Assembly (NCBI GenBank): GCA_023105745.1
Contig: JALGQZ010000004.1
Coordinates: 36,708,937-36,772,936 of the forward strand
Source: Austropuccinia psidii
Lineage: Eukaryota; Basidiomycota; Pucciniomycetes; Pucciniales; Sphaerophragmiaceae
DNA length: 64,000 nt
Reading direction: 5' to 3'
The position numbers and the translations under genes were made by a program. Numbering within the stretch: position 1 is the first letter of the stretch; every line of letters starts with the position of its first letter. Positions 1 through 13,264 of this stretch are shown one piece after another. Below the pieces are notes generated by a model. That model made no database searches. It had not been told where the DNA came from and worked only from the letters and a program-made list of their open reading frames with translations.

Positions 1-216
1 TGAGAACTCCAGATTTTAAAAAACATATTTAAATTTATCTTGGAGATATATCGGATATCATAACGGTAAATTAATAGACCCCTAACCTCGAAACATTATG
101 AATATTTTTATCAAGTGTTGAAATAGTTTCAATGTGAAATTACTTTGGAACTTAAAACATCTTTAAATTCAATTTATGGTGACCTATATTAATAATACCT
201 CCACAAAAGAAGGGAA
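1..216. other. AT-rich flank, no gene
   Basis: AT-rich sequence to the left of the copia element. I see no open frame, repeat or motif that I can name in it. Confidence 0.6.
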
Positions 217-221
217 TTATA

Positions 222-640
222 TGTCAGAGAATTGGCCCAAAAGAGCCAAGACGAGTCATAACCACCTTTAGCCCAAAAAGTGTAGATATCTAACAACATT
301 CAAAAAAAAGAACTGCCATGGATTCTCTGCTAAAGGGAATCCATTGGCCATTACCTCGTGTATATAAAAACTTCCCCTAAAAAACAGAAACCTCCCCACA
401 AATATTTTTCTTGCCTCTCATTATCATCTTCCTTACCGCTATCATCATTTGCTCCTTTATATTTTATTCATCTTTCTCTTCTATATACCATATATTTCTT
501 ATCTTTCTGTTCCCTTCTAATTTCTATCTTCTCCTTCTAACATAAGGAATGGTTTTGGTAACTAGCACTGCTTGTGGTTATAGATTCACTTTTCTTGTAA
601 GTATTATTTGTATTCCACCTTTAGTTCGCACAATTTAACA
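222..640 (+). repeat. 5' LTR of the copia element
   Basis: It begins TGTCAGAGAATTGG and ends CACAATTTAACA, giving TG...CA termini. It aligns along its length with 4655-5060. A TATA-like stretch (TATATAAAAAC) begins at about 360 and is also present in the 3' LTR, a plausible promoter element. Confidence 0.92.
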
Positions 641-677
641 GATTTACAGTCTAAACTCTTGAGAAACACAAAACAAG

Positions 678-1400
678 GTGGAATACAAAATTATCACAAA
701 AAAACGTGAAGGACGTGAAATATCAAAAAGTCCGCTCCTAGATGGCAAAAACTATAGCCACTGGTACCTTTGTATCAAGATTCATTTAAGATACAAGGAG
801 ATTATCAAATTTTGCAAAAAACCTTTACCACATGACACCTCAATTCCTGTTACCAATAAATGGTACAGGTCTAGTTGTGAAGCTATCAACATAATCAGCT
901 CGAATATCAATGAAAGAGTGTTTCGTGAAGTTGTAAATAATGAAACCACTTAAAAAGACAACATACTATGGGCCAAACTGAATGAAAAATATGCCTCAAA
1001 AAGAGCCATAAATAGAGGACGTGTCTGGATGGACTCGAAAAAATCTTCCTATGATGGAAATTTAGAATATGACATAGATTCCTGCAGGAAAATGATTATG
1101 TAACTTGAATCTGTTGACATAAAAGTTCCAAATGAAATTATCTTTTTTTATCTTCTTGGAAAAATTGGTGGTGAATCTTAACTACACCAATTAATTGAGG
1201 TAATAACCCTGAATGAAGAATTGATCGAAAAATCAAACCTCATTCTCAATAGACTACAGGACTTTGCCAACCTGCTACTCCCAAAGAAAATACTGCTCTT
1301 TTCTCAGCCTCAAACAAACCTTTCAACAAGGTATATTACTTATCAAATCGGAACCACAATCAATATTGCACCACTCATAGGAAGAAAGAATTATGGGTAG
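678..1400 (+). pseudogene. gag: copia Gag remnant
   Basis: The open piece at 678-953 encodes a Gag-like N-terminus, including LLDGKNYSHWYLCIKIHLR. That has the usual copia Gag pattern of a small hydrophobic segment followed by W..W-type spacing. Translation stops at 954 (TAA), but the same frame continues with LWAKLNEKYAS, another typical copia Gag phrase. Further stops follow, for example at about 1101 and 1180. No intact CCHC zinc knuckle is visible. Gag would form the particle that packages the RNA. This copy is dead. Confidence 0.75.
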
Positions 1401-1499
1401 AAAAACCTCATCTATGACCTTAAAGAAAGGAAAAGAAAGAAAATATTCTAATTCCTCTGCTAATATTTTAGTAGCCAGCTCCCTAATCACCTCTCCCAA

Positions 1500-2470
1500 C
1501 TTGGCCAAGGAGAATCGGAATGATATAGTTTCTGACTTTGGTGCTACACATCACATGTTAAAAAATAAAATCTTTTTTCTCTCCTTATCAATTCAATAAA
1601 CATATCTATTTCCACTGGAGACGCCAACAGCTCTTCAAAACCCTCTGGTATTGGAAGAGTCAATATTATGTGTAATAACAGTATAATCACACTGGAAAAT
1701 TTTCTCTACGTACCTAAACTGAAATGCAACTTGGTCAGCCTACTAGAAATATTAAAAAAAAAACTCACCGTTAATAATAAAGAAAAGAAATTTCTATTAG
1801 AATAAAATGGAAAAACTATTCTGGAAGGAAATATAATTGACAGACTCATGTACATCAACTACAGATTACCAAAAACCCTATTGACTCTCAAAAATGGACC
1901 AATTGATATCTGGAACAACCAACCTGGTCATCCAGGTCCCTCTGTTATAACAGAAATGTTTTTGCAGGAAACAAAGCTAGATTGTCTTACATGCCAAATT
2001 AACAAATGTCACCAGCTTCCATACTAAATTCATTTCGAAGATGTAAAATTTCCCTTGGATTGTGTAAATCTGGACTTGATCGGACCAATCTCTTCAGTCT
2101 CCCTGTCTGGATGTTCCTACTTTCTCACTATAGTTTATCAAGCAACTGGCTTCAAAATAATAAGATTATTGAAAAGAAAATCTGAAACCTATCACTACTT
2201 CCTCTCAGAAAAAAGACTGATGGAAAAAAGGAGAGAAAGAAATTTACATAAAATTGTTTTCAATTGAGGAGGCGAGTTTATTAATAATCAGTTCAAAGAA
2301 CTGTCTGTTGAATGTAGAGTTATTCACATTTTCTCTCCTCCAGAGACACCTCAGCACAATGGGTATTCTGAACAAGCAAATAGAACAATACTAGAAAAAT
2401 CTCAATGCTTAATTAATAAAACAAATATTCATAAATCATTTTGGTCCAAATCTGTAAGCACTGCTGCATT
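1500..2470 (+). pseudogene. pol: copia protease-integrase remnant
   Basis: An aspartic protease motif appears at about 1527-1550 as DFGATHHM. The family has D-S/T-G, so the middle residue is lost. The GAG-pre-integrase region follows at about 1900-2030, with WNNQPGHPG and CLTCQINKC as zinc-binding-like remains. The first integrase core aspartate is seen as NLDLIGP in the frame 2055-2267. A second core region, GGEFINNQF at about 2268-2300, has a stop where the family has D-N. It is followed by PPETPQHNGYSEQANRTI, which carries the glutamate region. In-frame stops separate these segments, so the protein cannot be made whole. Confidence 0.85.
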
Positions 2471-3383
2471 TCTCTAAAACCTCCTACTATTTCTCGGAAC
2501 AAAAAATCTCCTCATCTCTTGTGGCAAAAGCTACCGGAAAAGATAAATTGGATCAAATTTTTTGGATTTAGATCAATAATATTCCATCATCATAAGAACA
2601 GGGACTGGAAACTAGCTCCACCTGGGTACAAAGGAATATTTCTTAATTAAAAAAACAAGAACACTTTTTATCATATCTTGAGGCTTCATGACTCAAGAAT
2701 AATTGTCACTAGAAATGCAACTTTTAAAAAAAGAATATTCCCTAATTTTGACTAATTCAACCAAGGGGAAAGGAAAGAAAACAACTGGTAGTTCTCAAAT
2801 TTTGAAACTGTTTCAATGAATGAACAATCCACAGAAGCTTTACCCGGGGAAAATGAAACAACACTGGATGAAGACTGGGTAGATGAAATCCAACCAAATC
2901 AAGATTTGAATACTCCTGAGATGGCAGATGAAAATAATCCAGGAAATTCTGAAATGGCTTATAAAGAAGAAAGAGTAAACAATCAACCCAAAATACAGGT
3001 AATAGGCCCTCTAAATCCAACTCACATTACTAACAACATTGATAATATCAACATTTTACCTTACCAAAAAATGGGGAAGGCCTTTCTTTCTTCTTCAAGA
3101 GAAATACAATCAACATGCAAAATTTCCCTAAAATCGAAATAAAAGAAATTTATAAAGAAGAAATAAACAAAGAAATTAACAACATGGACTGACTAAATTT
3201 ATGGGATGTTTTTGACTTAAAAGAAGATTGCAAATTGACTGTTACTACATGGCTAGTTAAAATCAAGAAAAACCATTTGAATGAAGCTATAGAATACAAA
3301 CCTGCCTATGTGATCAGGTATTCATTCAAACACAAGTTATTCAATATAATAAAACCTTCGCTATAACATGAAATTTGAATTAA
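2471..3383 (+). pseudogene. pol: copia integrase C-terminal and linker remnant
   Basis: This stretch lies between the integrase core and the reverse transcriptase. It holds pieces of acidic, low-complexity linker, such as the open frame 2816-3142, and a segment at about 2600-2660 (APPGYKGIFLN) that resembles the strand-rich integrase tail of copia elements. The linker is normally poorly conserved, so the call rests mainly on position inside the element. Confidence 0.6.
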
Positions 3384-3885
3384 TTGTGTATATTGATAGC
3401 TTTTTCTTGTAAAAATAAGCTGCAATTTCATCAAATAAATGTGAAAAGTGCCTTCCTGAATACCAATATCTCTGAAACTGTTTACGTAGCCATTCCTAAA
3501 AGGATGAATGTGGATCAGCGAAAACATTTCTTGCGACTAATGAAAGAAATATATGGCCTGAAACAAACTCCTTTGGATTGGTACACCAGACTCAAGGAAT
3601 GGTTGGTCAAAATTGGATTCCATGCAAGCATAATTGATCTGTGCTTCTTCTCCAAGAAAGGTAAAATATCAACATGGACTTACATTCATTTTGATGATAT
3701 TCAAATATTCCAAAAAGAATGTCTCAAAATTCAAGGATGAAATCAAAAAGGAATTTGAAATCAAAGACAATGGGATTTCTGATCTGATCTTGGGTATAAA
3801 GGTAGCTCAACTAGAAAGGGATTCCATTCTAGAACAACAATGCTTTACTGAATCTCTACTAGACTTATATGGAATGAGTTACTGA
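3384..3885 (+). pseudogene. pol: copia reverse transcriptase (RVT_2-type) remnant
   Basis: The frame 3384-3740 has the copia RT signature: FHQINVKSAFLNTNI (family Q-x-D-V-K-S/T-A-F-L-N), then VAIPKRM, then LMKEIYGLKQTPLDWYTRLKEWL. The catalytic box reads HFDDIQIF at about 3685-3710, so the two aspartates remain while the preceding YV is changed. Position 3 of the first motif is N rather than the catalytic D. A frame change near 3730 carries the reading into 3634-3885 (KEFEIKDNGISDLILGIKV), the family's connection segment. The enzyme would copy the element RNA to DNA. This one is inactive. Confidence 0.9.
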
Positions 3886-3960
3886 AAAGAGGCCTCCCCA
3901 CTAGTCCCAAATGAGCACTTGGGCCCAGAAACTGAAGATTAAATCAAAAACTTTAGGAGA

Positions 3961-4694
3961 ATGGGCATCAGCTTCAGAAGTGCCATAGGTATTATCAACT
4001 GTCTAGGCACAGCAACTCATCCAGACCTGGCTCATTCTGTAAGCACCTTATCCAAATATGTTGATAATTCCGGTTTAAGGAACTGTAAAAGATTCCTGAA
4101 CATCCTTAGATATCTAAAGGGGTCTCAAGAGTTGGGGCTACACTACCCTAGGTATGGTAGGCAAGGCATCATTTCTTATTTTGATTTTGAATGGGGAAAC
4201 TGCAGGGTAACTAGACAATCAGTAACCAGATACCTATCCTCATTTGAAGGCTGCCTAATTTTGTGGAAAACATAGAATCAGAAAGCTGTATTAACATCAA
4301 CAGCGGAAGACAAATACAAATCACTTTGTACTTTGACATCCAAACTTCTATGGCTTAAGAAATGGGTAACTGAAACAGGAATGATTGATTAGCAATCTCC
4401 CATTGTGATTTGGAGTGACAACCAAAGTTGCATAAGCACAGAAAATGGAAAAAGTGGATTCAACAAAAAGAGAATGAAGCATGTCAATATTCAATTTCAA
4501 TTTTTGAGAGCAGCTGTAAAATAAAGAGCTTTTGGCTGAAGTACACTCCAAGTGGAATAATTCTGGCTTACTTCCTTACAAAGTCTGTTCAAAGGGCAGA
4601 ATTGGAAAGAGCACTATGTGCTCTGAGAATTTTGAGACTTAAAGTGAGGGGAGATATCAGAGAATTGGCCAAAAAGAGCCAAGATGAGCCATAA
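3961..4694 (+). pseudogene. pol: copia RNase H and C-terminus remnant
   Basis: The frame 3961-4275 reads AIGIINCLGTATHPDLAHSV, then LRYLKGSQELGLHY, which is the region just before copia RNase H. RNase H follows with FDFEWGNCRVTRQSVTRY and, after a stop at 4273, LTSTAEDKYKSL. The family has D-A-D-W-A and S-T-A-E-A-E-Y here. The C-terminal piece (4428-4694) ends AYFLTKSVQRAELERAL, typical of the Ty1/copia pol end, and runs directly into the purine tract and 3' LTR. Confidence 0.87.
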
Positions 4695-5060
4695 ACACCT
4701 CATCCCAAAACATGTAAATATTCAATGACAATACAAAAAAAGAACTTCCATTGATTTCCCACTAAAGGAAATCCATTTTCCATTAACCCATGTATATAAA
4801 AACTTCACCTCAAGAATAAAAACCTCTCCACAAATCTTTTTCTTGCCTCTCATTATCATCATTTTCTCATTTATATTTTCTTCATATTTTTTATCATCTT
4901 TCTCTTCTGTTCCCTTCTACTTTCTATCCTCTCCTTTTAACATGAGTCATGGCTTTCGTAACTAGCACTGCTTGTGGCTGTAGCTTCAACTGTGTTATTA
5001 TAACTTCTCTTTTATAATATTTATTATTTTTATTACACCTTTAGTTCTCACAATTTAACA
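4655..5060 (+). repeat. 3' LTR of the copia element
   Basis: It starts TATCAGAGAATTGG (the family TG start is mutated to TA) and ends CACAATTTAACA. It matches 222-640 with substitutions and several short gaps. It is preceded by the purine tract and followed by the target duplication TTATA. Confidence 0.92.
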
Positions 5061-5065
5061 TTATA

Positions 5066-8000
5066 ATATGTGGAAAGGAATCAAAAGTGCGAATGTTTGG
5101 AAATTCAAAAATTCAAGATTCAGAGGGTTGTGGCTCTAAGATACGGAACGAAAAATTTATTTTGAATAAAAACTGGGCTTTATTGGTAAGATATGAATTC
5201 AATAAGGAGAATTGAAGGGGTAAAAGGGAAAAAACTTTAATTGGGTATTTATGAGGGGTGCTTTAAGGAATTTTTGGAGCTTCCAGGTAGATTATTCAAA
5301 AATTAGTATTTGGGGGTTTTTTAGTTTTAGAAATTAGGGACTTAAACTGAATTAGGTCCCCCGGAATTTCTTCAATTAATTTACCAATTTTAAAGTTATT
5401 TTCCAAACTTCTGGTGAATTCATTCATTATAATTTCTTCCAAAATTGGTTATATTTATTAATAGACAGCCCATTTAAGTTCCAATTTCAAATCACAAAAT
5501 AAAATTCACTTTACAAATATTAAATCACAAGACAAATTCCTTTGAGGTACAAAATAAAAAATAAAAAAACAGAGTATATTATTAACTTCTCAACTTTCAA
5601 TAAAATTAAATTGTAAAAATTAATTAAAATTTTAAAAATAAATATAAATAATGAAGTTAAATATAAATTCAATTCCTCGTGGATGGTCTGTAAAAAGAAA
5701 AAAAGAGGAAAACTATGGTAATTAATTCAATGGATCTATATTATAATTAATTAAAATGAAATATTTGAAAATTATTGCATATTTGGTCTTTTTGAAAATT
5801 CCTAAACACCAAAAATATTTAGAAATTATAGTTTTTCTTACTAATAATTTATCAAATTATTTAATACCTCTATATCAAATTTCCTGTAATAATATCTGAG
5901 GAATATAGCGCTACATATACATATTTTTAAGTATAAATTTGATTTGTTAATATTTATATATTTTTTTACACAGAGAGATATAATGATAATTTCTAGAGCA
6001 GGGATATTGAGTGCTTAATTTTCAAATTTGAAACAGAATTTTGAAGAATAAGAATAATTTTTCGAGTTACATTAAACAAGAGAATTACATGATATTTTAA
6101 ACAATAGTTCATTAGAGAATATGAAAGTTTGTTTGAAGAAAAAAGACTTATATTTAAAATTGAGATGATTATTTTGAATATTTAAGGAAATAATTCTTAA
6201 AATAGAAAGCTTAAAATATTTAAAAATTATTTCCTACAGTTTTTTTAATCTTGAATTGGAATTGAGCCTTACCTATATTATATATAAAGCTGAAATAATC
6301 AGAAAAAAAGTGTAATTATGATTTTCAATTTTTTAGGTATATACAGAAATTACTCACATATTTCTTATTGATAAAAATATTAAGAATATATAGGTGGTAT
6401 GAAAGCTATTTAAATCATCAACTTTCAAATATTAAAGAGTTTTATTCTCTGAAAACTCACAACTCTACGATCAAAAAAGGACTCATTTTTCAAAGAAACA
6501 AGACTATGGTAAGGAATATTTCAAGTCCTATTTTATTACAAAAACTTTTTTTATAACATAGTCTTATAAATATTAAAAATTATGATTAAAATAAAAGATG
6601 TTTTTGACATTTTTCTCACTAGCCAAAATTCAGTTTGAACCAAATCAAACCACCAATTTCCAAATAATGTCATCCAGTAGTAAAAGTATTTCAGCTCACA
6701 TTGATTAATTTAGTTTTTAGTCAAAAAATGATGATAAAAATTCAATTATTGAGTTCATATATGAAACTAAATATTTGTCTTCACATCAAGACATAACTCA
6801 TTACCTGGTCTATGAAGGAAATCTAACATATATAGGAAGTGATAACTTGTATCAATTATTTAAGAAAAGTTTAGGATAATTACACCTTCTTTAAAATACA
6901 GTTTGGGATATTCCAACTTTTAAAAATACAATTTATTAAACAAAAACCTTCCTTAAATGAGAAATAAGGCATTTCATAATTTGGATCAAATGTGAATGTG
7001 GCTTCAAGTGAAAATACAGAAAATATCTTCAAATTATATTCTATCAACACAATATGAAAGCTCTCAGGTAATGAAGAAAGAGAGATTAACAATTTTTATA
7101 ATTTTATTGACTGAAAAAAAATAACATCAAGTGGAAATCCAGAAACTAATGGATTTTTTCTGTAAAAAGAAATACTAATTTTACTTTTTATGAAGAGTAA
7201 TTTTATGAAATCATCATCAGTTCTTATGTTTCTGTATAGCCTGTTTCTTATATAAAAATGAATTATATTTGGTTAATTCAGGTTGAACTGTATCATGCTA
7301 TGACTCCTGGATTATATATAAGAGAACCAATACCATTCATCTAACTCTGGATATAGTAGGAAATTTTCTCCTGTAAATAAATACTGATAAGTCTTCTTAA
7401 TTAGCTAATAATATCAAAGTTTAAGATATTTCTAGCTCAATTAAGGGTTAAAATATAGAATTTCATGAGAGATTTGAAATTAATTTGTCAAGTACTTATT
7501 TGAAATTTCAGTTTAATCAAGAAAAAAAAGGAAATTCCCAAATTCAACAAATGAGGTGTTTTTTGTCATTCTAACCAATTCATTCTTAGAAATAAAAACA
7601 AAATGGGATGATATGTTGGAAAATGAAAAAATGAAATCTCAAATTGATAATTGAAATTCATATCCTTTATCCCAAGCCTATATGGAAAGGTCTTATATAC
7701 AACCCAAATATTTTATATATCTTGATAATTCGGATTTTTGAGCTTAAGTGGTTTGATATCATTAATTCTCACTTCTTCTTTCTATCTTTCTGGTTGAGAA
7801 TTTTTTTCATTGAGATTGATAATGATGATATGGCTTAAAAACCACCTTTTGAAGTAGAATCGGCTGAAAACATGAAAGGAATATATCTAGTCATCCAATA
7901 ATTATCTATTTTTTTTGAATCTAGATCACAAGCTTACTTAAAGAATGGGATTAAATTGAAAATGAGCTTATTTTATATTCATAATTAATTATCTTTGCCA

Positions 8001-11000
8001 TCAGTGAGAGATCTTGAGAATTGGTGATTATATATCTAAAAATTACAAATCATTTTAATTGCACAATCAAATTTTGAAGAATTAAAACCAAAGTAGTAAT
8101 AATAAAATAAAAATTCAATATTTAAAATTTTAAGTATTTTTTTCAAGAATTTGTCCAATTGATATCACTTTTGGTACAACTATTCCGAACCTAAATGTAT
8201 CTGAATATATATACATATATATATATGTGGATAATTAGAATTTTTTGAAGTGAGAGTTATTTGGGATTGGTATTGATATTATTTAATTTTATGTTGATAG
8301 TTGCATGAATAATTGATGAGGATCTCAAATTAAGAATTTTAATTCTCATTTCAATAAATAATTTTTTTATAAGGAGATTTAGTAATGACCTATTAAATCT
8401 AACCTTATTTGAATATGTTCTTTTTATTTGATACTTTTTTTGAATATTTTAAAATATTGGGATGAATTCCATATGTACCAATAATATCCTCTTTTTTAAA
8501 GTATCTGATTCATACCAATGCATAGATAAGTCCAGTAATAGAATCTTATTTGTTTACTTATCAGATTATAATTAAGTAGATTGAGAAACGTAATTTTCAA
8601 TAGATTCAGAATATACTTTTAATAACACATACATTCAAGAGAAAAAAGTGAATTAAGCTAAAGAAATTATATCTTCTTGTTTAAAGAATAGATATAAAAC
8701 TCAATTCTAAAATAATGTATATTAAAGCTTTTAAAATTACATTGAAAATAGATTCTTATGAAGAGACTAGAGAAGAGCTCGGAAAGTTTATTTAAGTGCT
8801 TGTGAATCTTTTAGATGAAAAACTTGAAGTTATTGAAAGTAATTATTTGTTAAGATTTCTTAAATCTCTCTGAGTTTTTAACCTTATTAATAAATTATTT
8901 GAAAGGCCTATGTAGATCATAAACAGCTATTTCATTAAAATAAAATAGAACAATAGAGTATTATAAGCTAAAGGATAAGCTGGTAAGTAGGGATAAGAAT
9001 ATAAACCGGTGATAATTCTAGAATGAAAATAAAGAATTAGGAAGAAAAATAATTATATATATATATTGAGAAATTTTTAGAGATGATAAATAAAAGGAAG
9101 ACAATTGACTATAAGGAAAGACTTAAACTTTAAATTCTTAATCCAACTCACCGAAAGAAAAGCCTCATAATAGCTAATTATTGAATATGTATTTATAGGT
9201 AAGAAATTTCTCGAGGGCTGTTAAACACTCATTGAGTATCAGAAGCTTCCTCAGACTTATATCATTGATATAGAAGATAGTAAGATTTAAATATTAATTC
9301 AAGATCCAATTATGGAAAGGAGTCTATATTATTATCAATAAAAGTAATAATAGATATAAAAAGGTGTTAAAGAAAAAAGTAGGAATACTTTTCAAATGTA
9401 TAATGAGAGATGAGAAATATATTTCATAATAGGGTAATTGATCATGGAATGATAGTTAATATCAAGAAAAAATAAGCCAATTAATAATGAATTTATCTTT
9501 TAGAGATGGCGTTTCTACCAGGGGGCCTTAATATGAAATTGAAGCTAATAAGGTAAGTAATTGAAATTTTATATAGGATATATATCATCTTAATTGATAG
9601 ATTTTTCTCATAATATCTGAATAAGTAGAACCGAGGAGAGGAAAAGCCTATATTAAATGGGATATAATCCGTAAAATATTATAGCAACCACCGATCATTT
9701 CAGAAAACGGACAATAATTTTCGGATTTCATTGGAATTTTGGATAATTTTTTTCAGAGATAAAATTGGATGATAATCTCTTCTCTTATGTTGAAAAAATA
9801 AATAACAAAATAGAAAAATATTTAAGAATGTTCCTAGCTTCATAATTTTAAATATACACCAAGAAAAATTGATAGAACCAAAATAATTCCATTTGTAAAT
9901 AGTAAGATTTTGATATTTTATAGATCCAAAACAGGGTGACTGGATGATATAAATACAATCATGAGATAATGCCATTCATTCTTGAAGATAAAGTAATTGA
10001 TACTTCTCCTTCTCTGAATTTTTATGGATAAGTTAATATTCCCTTTTCTTAGATTAGAGCTCCATATCCATCCTCCTTCTTTAATTGTGAATTTTCTATG
10101 GCCTACCTTTACTATATTTTCATTCACCATGAATAAGTTGAGAGAGACTTCCTGAAAGCGAGAAATTCTGAATTAATATTTGTATATAATTTTAAAAAAA
10201 AACCGTTTCATAAAAGGATCAATTTATACCAAAATTTTGAGCTTAAGCTTTAACATTACCCAGAAATTGCTTTCTCAACTGGAATATATCTTATAAATTA
10301 CAGCCACCCGTTAAATCATTGAATATTAAATGAGTTTATTCCGAGAATTTATTTCAATAATTTTGAATGGTTTTTAGAGATTTTCTACCAATTTATCCAC
10401 TTACTTATTAAATTAAAACAAATTCATGTTTCTTCTTTTCCTTCAAGCTGAGTAAAACAGAAAATCTGTGGGGATAAAGAAAAAACATTTTTGTAAAATT
10501 TAAACTTAGTTTGGTGAAAATATGAATTATCAATAATTTGATAAATCATGAAAATTCGAGCTTTTATAAGTTTTGAATTAATTTTATGAATAAAAATTGT
10601 AGATTTTTGTGCGTTAGAAGATTCATATTAAAAAAATTCAATTTTCCAAAAGGTAATAAAAATGAATAAATTTCTGGATTATTTCTCAAAAGTTATATAT
10701 CAATCAGCTATTCTCCTTCCAATTAAATATATATAATATAGCTATATTCAATTTTTAGTTCATAATTAGGATTCAAGAAGAATCTTTATAATCCTTTTGA
10801 AAACTAAACCCAAATCAAACTAATGGTAATAGCCTGAATAAAGACCATTTATCAATTTTTTAACCCCATAAATTATCTTCCAAGAGAATAAAAGCTTCAA
10901 ATATTTTTATTTCTCATAAGAACAACTGAATAGTTAAGTTATCTTCAATAATCCACTCATATATTTGGATATTCATTTTGATATTGATGTATTTGAATTT

Positions 11001-13008
11001 CAAAAGAACTTTAATAGTATTTGGGGGACTAAAGAGCTCATAAAATAATATTTCCTCAGCCTTATCTCTATCAATTCACTCAGATGTTTCTTAGAGATAA
11101 GTTGAAATCCAAGAAAAGTTTTTGAGAGAAATGTATTTGAAAATCTCAAGGAATCTTAGAGAAAAGGGATAAATGGATACATATTTCATTCAAGAGGATT
11201 TTTCTACTATATCAATGATTCTCTTTTGAATATCTCTAATCACATCTTCTCAATTTATGGACTTTATTAAATAATATTATTTTCAGATAATGATACTTTC
11301 ATAAATACAAAAATGCTTTTATCTTCTAATTATATATCATTGGAGCTTTCTTCAATTTATCTCAATTATTGTTAAATTTTGTTAATAGATTATCATTGTG
11401 AAAGAAATTTTTCTAAAATAATTGATAGGATTCCCATATTTTGTTTTATCTTTACTATACACTAATATGAATGAGAAAATTAAATTTATATTTACTTTAA
11501 CATGTACAGCTCAATTTAGCAAAAATAATAATAGAATAATTTGGAATTTATATTTCTTGTTAAAATGTATCAGCAGAAAATTTCAGAAAAAATTTCTGTG
11601 CTATATTAAAAATAGATCAAGTTAATTTTTTCTATGGATGAGCTGTGTTTATTTTAGTTTTCAATGCGAAATTTGTTTTCTTTTCAAATTTCAGGAAGGG
11701 AAGGGGAATAGAGATTAAAAAGATTATTTTATTATATTTGAAAGGGAAAATGAACCTATTTGAACAATGGATGCTTTTAATACATTCAAAACAGTAAAAA
11801 AAAAAATGTTCAAATAAATTAAAATTTCTCAAATATAAATCCAATTCTATACGAAAAAGTTTTCTTCTATTACATAATTTATGTCATGGTACTTTGAAAT
11901 TGTTAACTGAGCTTAGCTCTTGATTAAAGGAAGGAAATATATTTGAATTCATTTTGTAGGTATATAAGCTACTTGATAAGAAATATTTTGAAAATATAAT
12001 TACATAAAAACAAGCCTCCGTAAAAAATTAACCATATAGTTCTTAGTATATATGTCATTTTCACAGATTTTTCCCCCTCATATATATATATATTATGGAG
12101 ATAAATAAATCATAAATCAATATTATTACTTATTTATTTTACTGATTATGAAAAATTGTCCCAAATATTATTTTTTCTCATTTATGAAAACCAAAAATGA
12201 CTCTGGTATAAATTCATATTAGTTGATCTGAAGCTTCATACCATACTGTTACTCATTAAGGTAAAAAGTTTCATAACAGAATTAATTTTATCTTTTTTGG
12301 AGAGATGGAGACTCATTACCTCATGAATCTGAATCATTTAATATATGAAAAGGAAAGATAAAAAGAATATATTAATGTATAAAAAGTTTAATTCTATTTC
12401 TAGGGAAAAAATTCAATAAAATCTGAGTAAATACTTGTAGAGAATATTTCAGATTCAAAGGTATAATTCACAGAAACCTAAAGCTAAAAATATCTAGAAT
12501 TTTTCTTTGAATTAAAGCCTGTATCTTATTGATATTTTTCTGCGAGTATATAAGTATTAAGAATAAAGATTTATCTATTTATTTGAAATTTCGTATAATA
12601 TTTTTCATTCAATAAGCATATTTACTTACAAACTTGGTCATTTTTTGAAACCAGAAATCAATTATAAAAATTATCCTTGAGAAAGGAGCTCAAATCAAGA
12701 TTTAAGCAGGAATATCAGGGCCAATGTGCTTTTCTGAAATTGGCTGAACGAGATAATATTGTTTGATCAAAAGGGAAGCCACTCATTATGAGAGCTTTCA
12801 GAAGATATATGTTACCTCATTAATTAATAAGCTTGAATAATATTATATATGAAGCTATTGAGATCCTCTAAGGTCATTTACAGATGCTTTCAAGTGTCTG
12901 AAATAGTTTATTCCAGATATTTTGTGTGTGTTATACATAAGTAGTACTAAGAGAACCAACAGATAATGAAGTCATATCGCATTATAGACTTTCTGGTAAG
13001 CTCTAAAT
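5066..13008. other. Long AT-rich region without recognisable genes
   Basis: About 8 kb of very AT-rich sequence. No frame shows a domain I recognise, and the longest open frames (for example 9700-9975 on -) look random and hydrophobic from AT-rich codons. Simple AT runs occur at about 8207-8227, 9055-9065 and 12081-12094. It is probably decayed transposon sequence, but nothing specific can be shown. Confidence 0.6.
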
Positions 13009-13013
13009 AAGCT

Positions 13014-13259
13014 TGTTAAGGATACGATAACGAAGCGACGACGACAATTAGAATAATTTATTATTATTTTTCATATAGTTAGTTACAACGAAGGACTGTC
13101 TCTTTAAATATTAAAGAGTACAGTGCTTTTTAGTAAAACATGTACCATAAGAAAACACACAAAAGTATTTTTACTTTTGTTCGATGAAAAGTACAAATGA
13201 TCAAATGAAACATTTGATTCAGAACAAAAGGCACCGTTCAACGGTGGAATACTCCAACA
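13014..13259 (+). repeat. Solo LTR, 246 bp, with AAGCT target duplication
   Basis: It begins TGTTAAGGATACGATAACG and ends ACTCCAACA, with TGTT...AACA inverted termini. The flanks are AAGCT on both sides (13009-13013 and 13260-13264), a perfect 5 bp duplication. No coding sequence is attached, so this is the product of LTR-LTR recombination. It carries four short inverted repeats in a row. It is locally richer in CG than its surroundings (the stretch GATAACGAAGCGACGACGAC). The parent element is not in the window. The strand is arbitrary. Confidence 0.85.
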
Positions 13260-13264
13260 AAGCT

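Larger units (their letters stand above)
217..5065 (+). mobile_element. Ty1/copia LTR retrotransposon, complete but decayed
   Basis: A full-length element bounded by two LTRs (222-640 and 4655-5060) and a perfect 5 bp target duplication TTATA (217-221 and 5061-5065). Internal fragments appear in the order gag, protease, integrase, reverse transcriptase, RNase H. Integrase before RT is the Ty1/copia arrangement. A purine tract (4641-4654, AAAGTGAGGGGAGA) sits immediately before the 3' LTR and would prime plus-strand synthesis. I could not match the sequence after the 5' LTR to a tRNA primer site. The frames are broken by many stops and shifts and several catalytic residues are lost, so the copy cannot move on its own. 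The LTRs differ in length (419 and 406 bp) and at many sites, which points to an old insertion. Confidence 0.93.

Noticed and set aside
641..700. A tRNA primer-binding site after the copia 5' LTR
   Set aside because: GATTTACAGTCTAAACTC does not begin with TGG and matches no tRNA 3' end I recognise, so it is not called.
8207..8227. AT dinucleotide palindrome as a possible origin or promoter
   Set aside because: Simple AT repeats are expected in such AT-rich DNA, and nothing else at the site supports a function.
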